DNA of 64,000 nt, taken from Bacillota bacterium. GTDB taxonomy: Bacteria; Bacillota; Clostridia; Christensenellales; Aristaeellaceae. Numbering within the stretch: position 1 is the first letter of the stretch; every line of letters starts with the position of its first letter. Both the position numbers and the translations under genes were made by a program. Location of the stretch: positions 62,001-126,000 of the forward strand of contig JAEYOV010000002.1 in the NCBI GenBank assembly GCA_023411395.1. Reading direction: 5' to 3'. The notes under the pieces were generated by a model. It searched no databases and was not told the DNA's origin. It worked only from the letters and a program-made list of their open reading frames with translations. Of the stretch, positions 62,942-64,000 are shown in pieces.

Positions 62942-64000
62942 TCAGGCCGGCATCGCATGCTGGAACTGGGCGTTGTAAAGCTGCGCGTAGAACCCGTTTT
63001 TCTCAAGCAGCTCTTCATGTTTACCCTGCTCCACGATGTCCCCGTCCCGCATGACCAGAATAAGGTCGGCGTCGCGGATGGTGGACAGGCGGTGGGCGAT
63101 GACAAAGCTGGTGCGGCCGTGCATCAGGTTATCCATGGCCTTTTGGATGCGCAGCTCCGTGCGTGTATCCACGGAGCTTGTAGCCTCGTCCAGAATCAGG
63201 ATTTGCGGATCGGCCAAAATGGCCCTGGCAATGGTAAGAAGCTGCTTCTGCCCCTGGGAAATGTTGTTGGCTTCCTCATTGATGGTCATGTCGTATCCGC
63301 CGGGAAGCGTCTGTATGAAATGGTGGGCATGGGCCGATCTGGCGGCTGCTTCCACTTCCTCCAAAGTGGCGTCAAGCTTCCCGTATTTGATATTGTTAAG
63401 AACGCTGCCGTTGAAGAGCCACGTATCCTGCAGCACCATGCCAAAGAGGCTGCGCACCTCCTGCCGGTCGAAACTTCGAAGGTCGTGGCCGTCGATGAGT
63501 ATCCTGCCGCCGGACACATCGTAAAAGCGCATCAGCAGCTTGACCATGGTGGTTTTGCCCGCGCCGGTAGGCCCGACGATGGCCACCTTCTGGCCAGGCT
63601 TGATGACTGCGCTGAAATCGTGGATAACGGTCTTGTCCGGCTGGTAGCCGAACTGCACATGGTCGAATGTCACCTGGCCTGAAAGGTTCGCTATGGGCGT
63701 AGGATTGGATACGGTTTGCTCCTCTTCGGGAAGCTCAAGGAACTCAAACACCCGCTCGGCGGCGGCGGCGGTGGATTGCAGCATGGTGGTCACCTGGGCG
63801 ATTTGGGACAGGGGCTGGTTGAACATTCGCACATACTGGACAAAGGACTGGATATTGCCCACGGTGATGAAGCCGCGTATGGCTAGGGAGCCGCCCAGGA
63901 TGGCCACCATCACATACCCCAGGTTGCCGATGAAGACCATGATAGGCATCATCAGCCCCGACAGGAATTGCGATTTCCAGGCGGACTCATACAGCTCCTT
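62942..64000 (-). CDS. ABC exporter, membrane and ATPase domains, 5' end missing
   Basis: The C-terminal 352 codons of an ABC half-transporter (MsbA/YknV-like); the start lies beyond the right edge. The end of the membrane domain (GYVMVAILGGSLAIRGFITVG) is followed by an ATPase with Walker A GPTGAGKTT, Q-loop VLQDTWLF, signature NNISQGQKQ (a variant of LSGGQ), Walker B ILILDEATSSVD and H-loop IAHRLST. It would export lipid, drug or peptide. Partners upstream cannot be seen. Confidence 0.93.
   Translation of the reverse strand, partial: KELYESAWKSQFLSGLMMPIMVFIGNLGYVMVAILGGSLAIRGFITVGNIQSFVQYVRMFNQPLSQIAQVTTMLQSTAAAAERVFEFLELPEEEQTVSNPTPIANLSGQVTFDHVQFGYQPDKTVIHDFSAVIKPGQKVAIVGPTGAGKTTMVKLLMRFYDVSGGRILIDGHDLRSFDRQEVRSLFGMVLQDTWLFNGSVLNNIKYGKLDATLEEVEAAARSAHAHHFIQTLPGGYDMTINEEANNISQGQKQLLTIARAILADPQILILDEATSSVDTRTELRIQKAMDNLMHGRTSFVIAHRLSTIRDADLILVMRDGDIVEQGKHEELLEKNGFYAQLYNAQFQHAMPA

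Overview
The window reads as a chromosomal segment of an anaerobic, endospore-forming Firmicute of the class Clostridia with moderate to high GC content. The evidence is the sporulation gene set (spoIIGA-sigE-sigG, ymxH, yunB, ytaF, spoVAC-AD-AE), a collagen-like exosporium-type protein, the fused ispH-S1 gene and the yicC-remA-gmk-rpoZ-coaBC order. I cannot name the genus from sequence alone.

Region 1 (1-8060) holds a truncated ylxP-type gene, a methyltransferase, a secreted protein and then a complete D-Ala-D-Lac type glycopeptide-resistance cluster: vanW on the minus strand, divergent from vanH, a VanA/VanB-class ligase, vanY, vanX, vanR and vanS. VanH makes D-lactate, the ligase joins it to D-Ala, VanX and VanY remove D-Ala-D-Ala ends, and VanRS controls expression. 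Every catalytic residue I could check is present. The order, with W flipped and R-S last, matches no type I know. A perfect 18-bp hairpin ends the cluster.

Region 2 (8060-12630) has a small conserved protein gene, tRNA-Val(CAC) preceded by a broken tRNA under the same promoter, a LarA-family gene and a thioredoxin-reductase-like gene whose NADPH-binding motifs are missing.

Region 3 (12630-23960) is a carbohydrate-uptake and glycoside-utilisation locus: a YesN/YesM-type two-component system, two Lpl-type permeases and a solute-binding protein, then a TIM-barrel isomerase, a ThuA-like protein, an intracellular GH30 glycosidase and a zinc dehydrogenase. Two palindromic intergenic repeats lie inside it.

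Region 4 (24000-42150) carries nrdR, ymxH, sigG, sigE, spoIIGA, a small XRE regulator, a LUD-domain gene, two tandem CapA-like genes, a likely 6S RNA, a nucleotidyltransferase fused to an apparently dead phosphomannomutase domain, hutP, cmk, plsC, ispH-S1, thiN, purC and a phosphodiester-glycosidase-type exported protein.

Region 5 (42150-44750) has the collagen-like spore-surface gene, an integrase remnant and a coupled pair of tiny membrane-protein genes. Region 6 (44750-64000) is mostly core: yicC, remA, gmk, rpoZ, coaBC, transketolase, a genuine phosphohexomutase, DUF2461, a CaCA exchanger, ytaF, a CARDB-like surface protein, yunB, a class A PBP, spoVAC-AD-AE, a DUF5655 gene and a truncated ABC exporter.

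Gene starts were chosen from ribosome-binding sites and family alignment from memory. No database search was possible, so family names are recognition calls.
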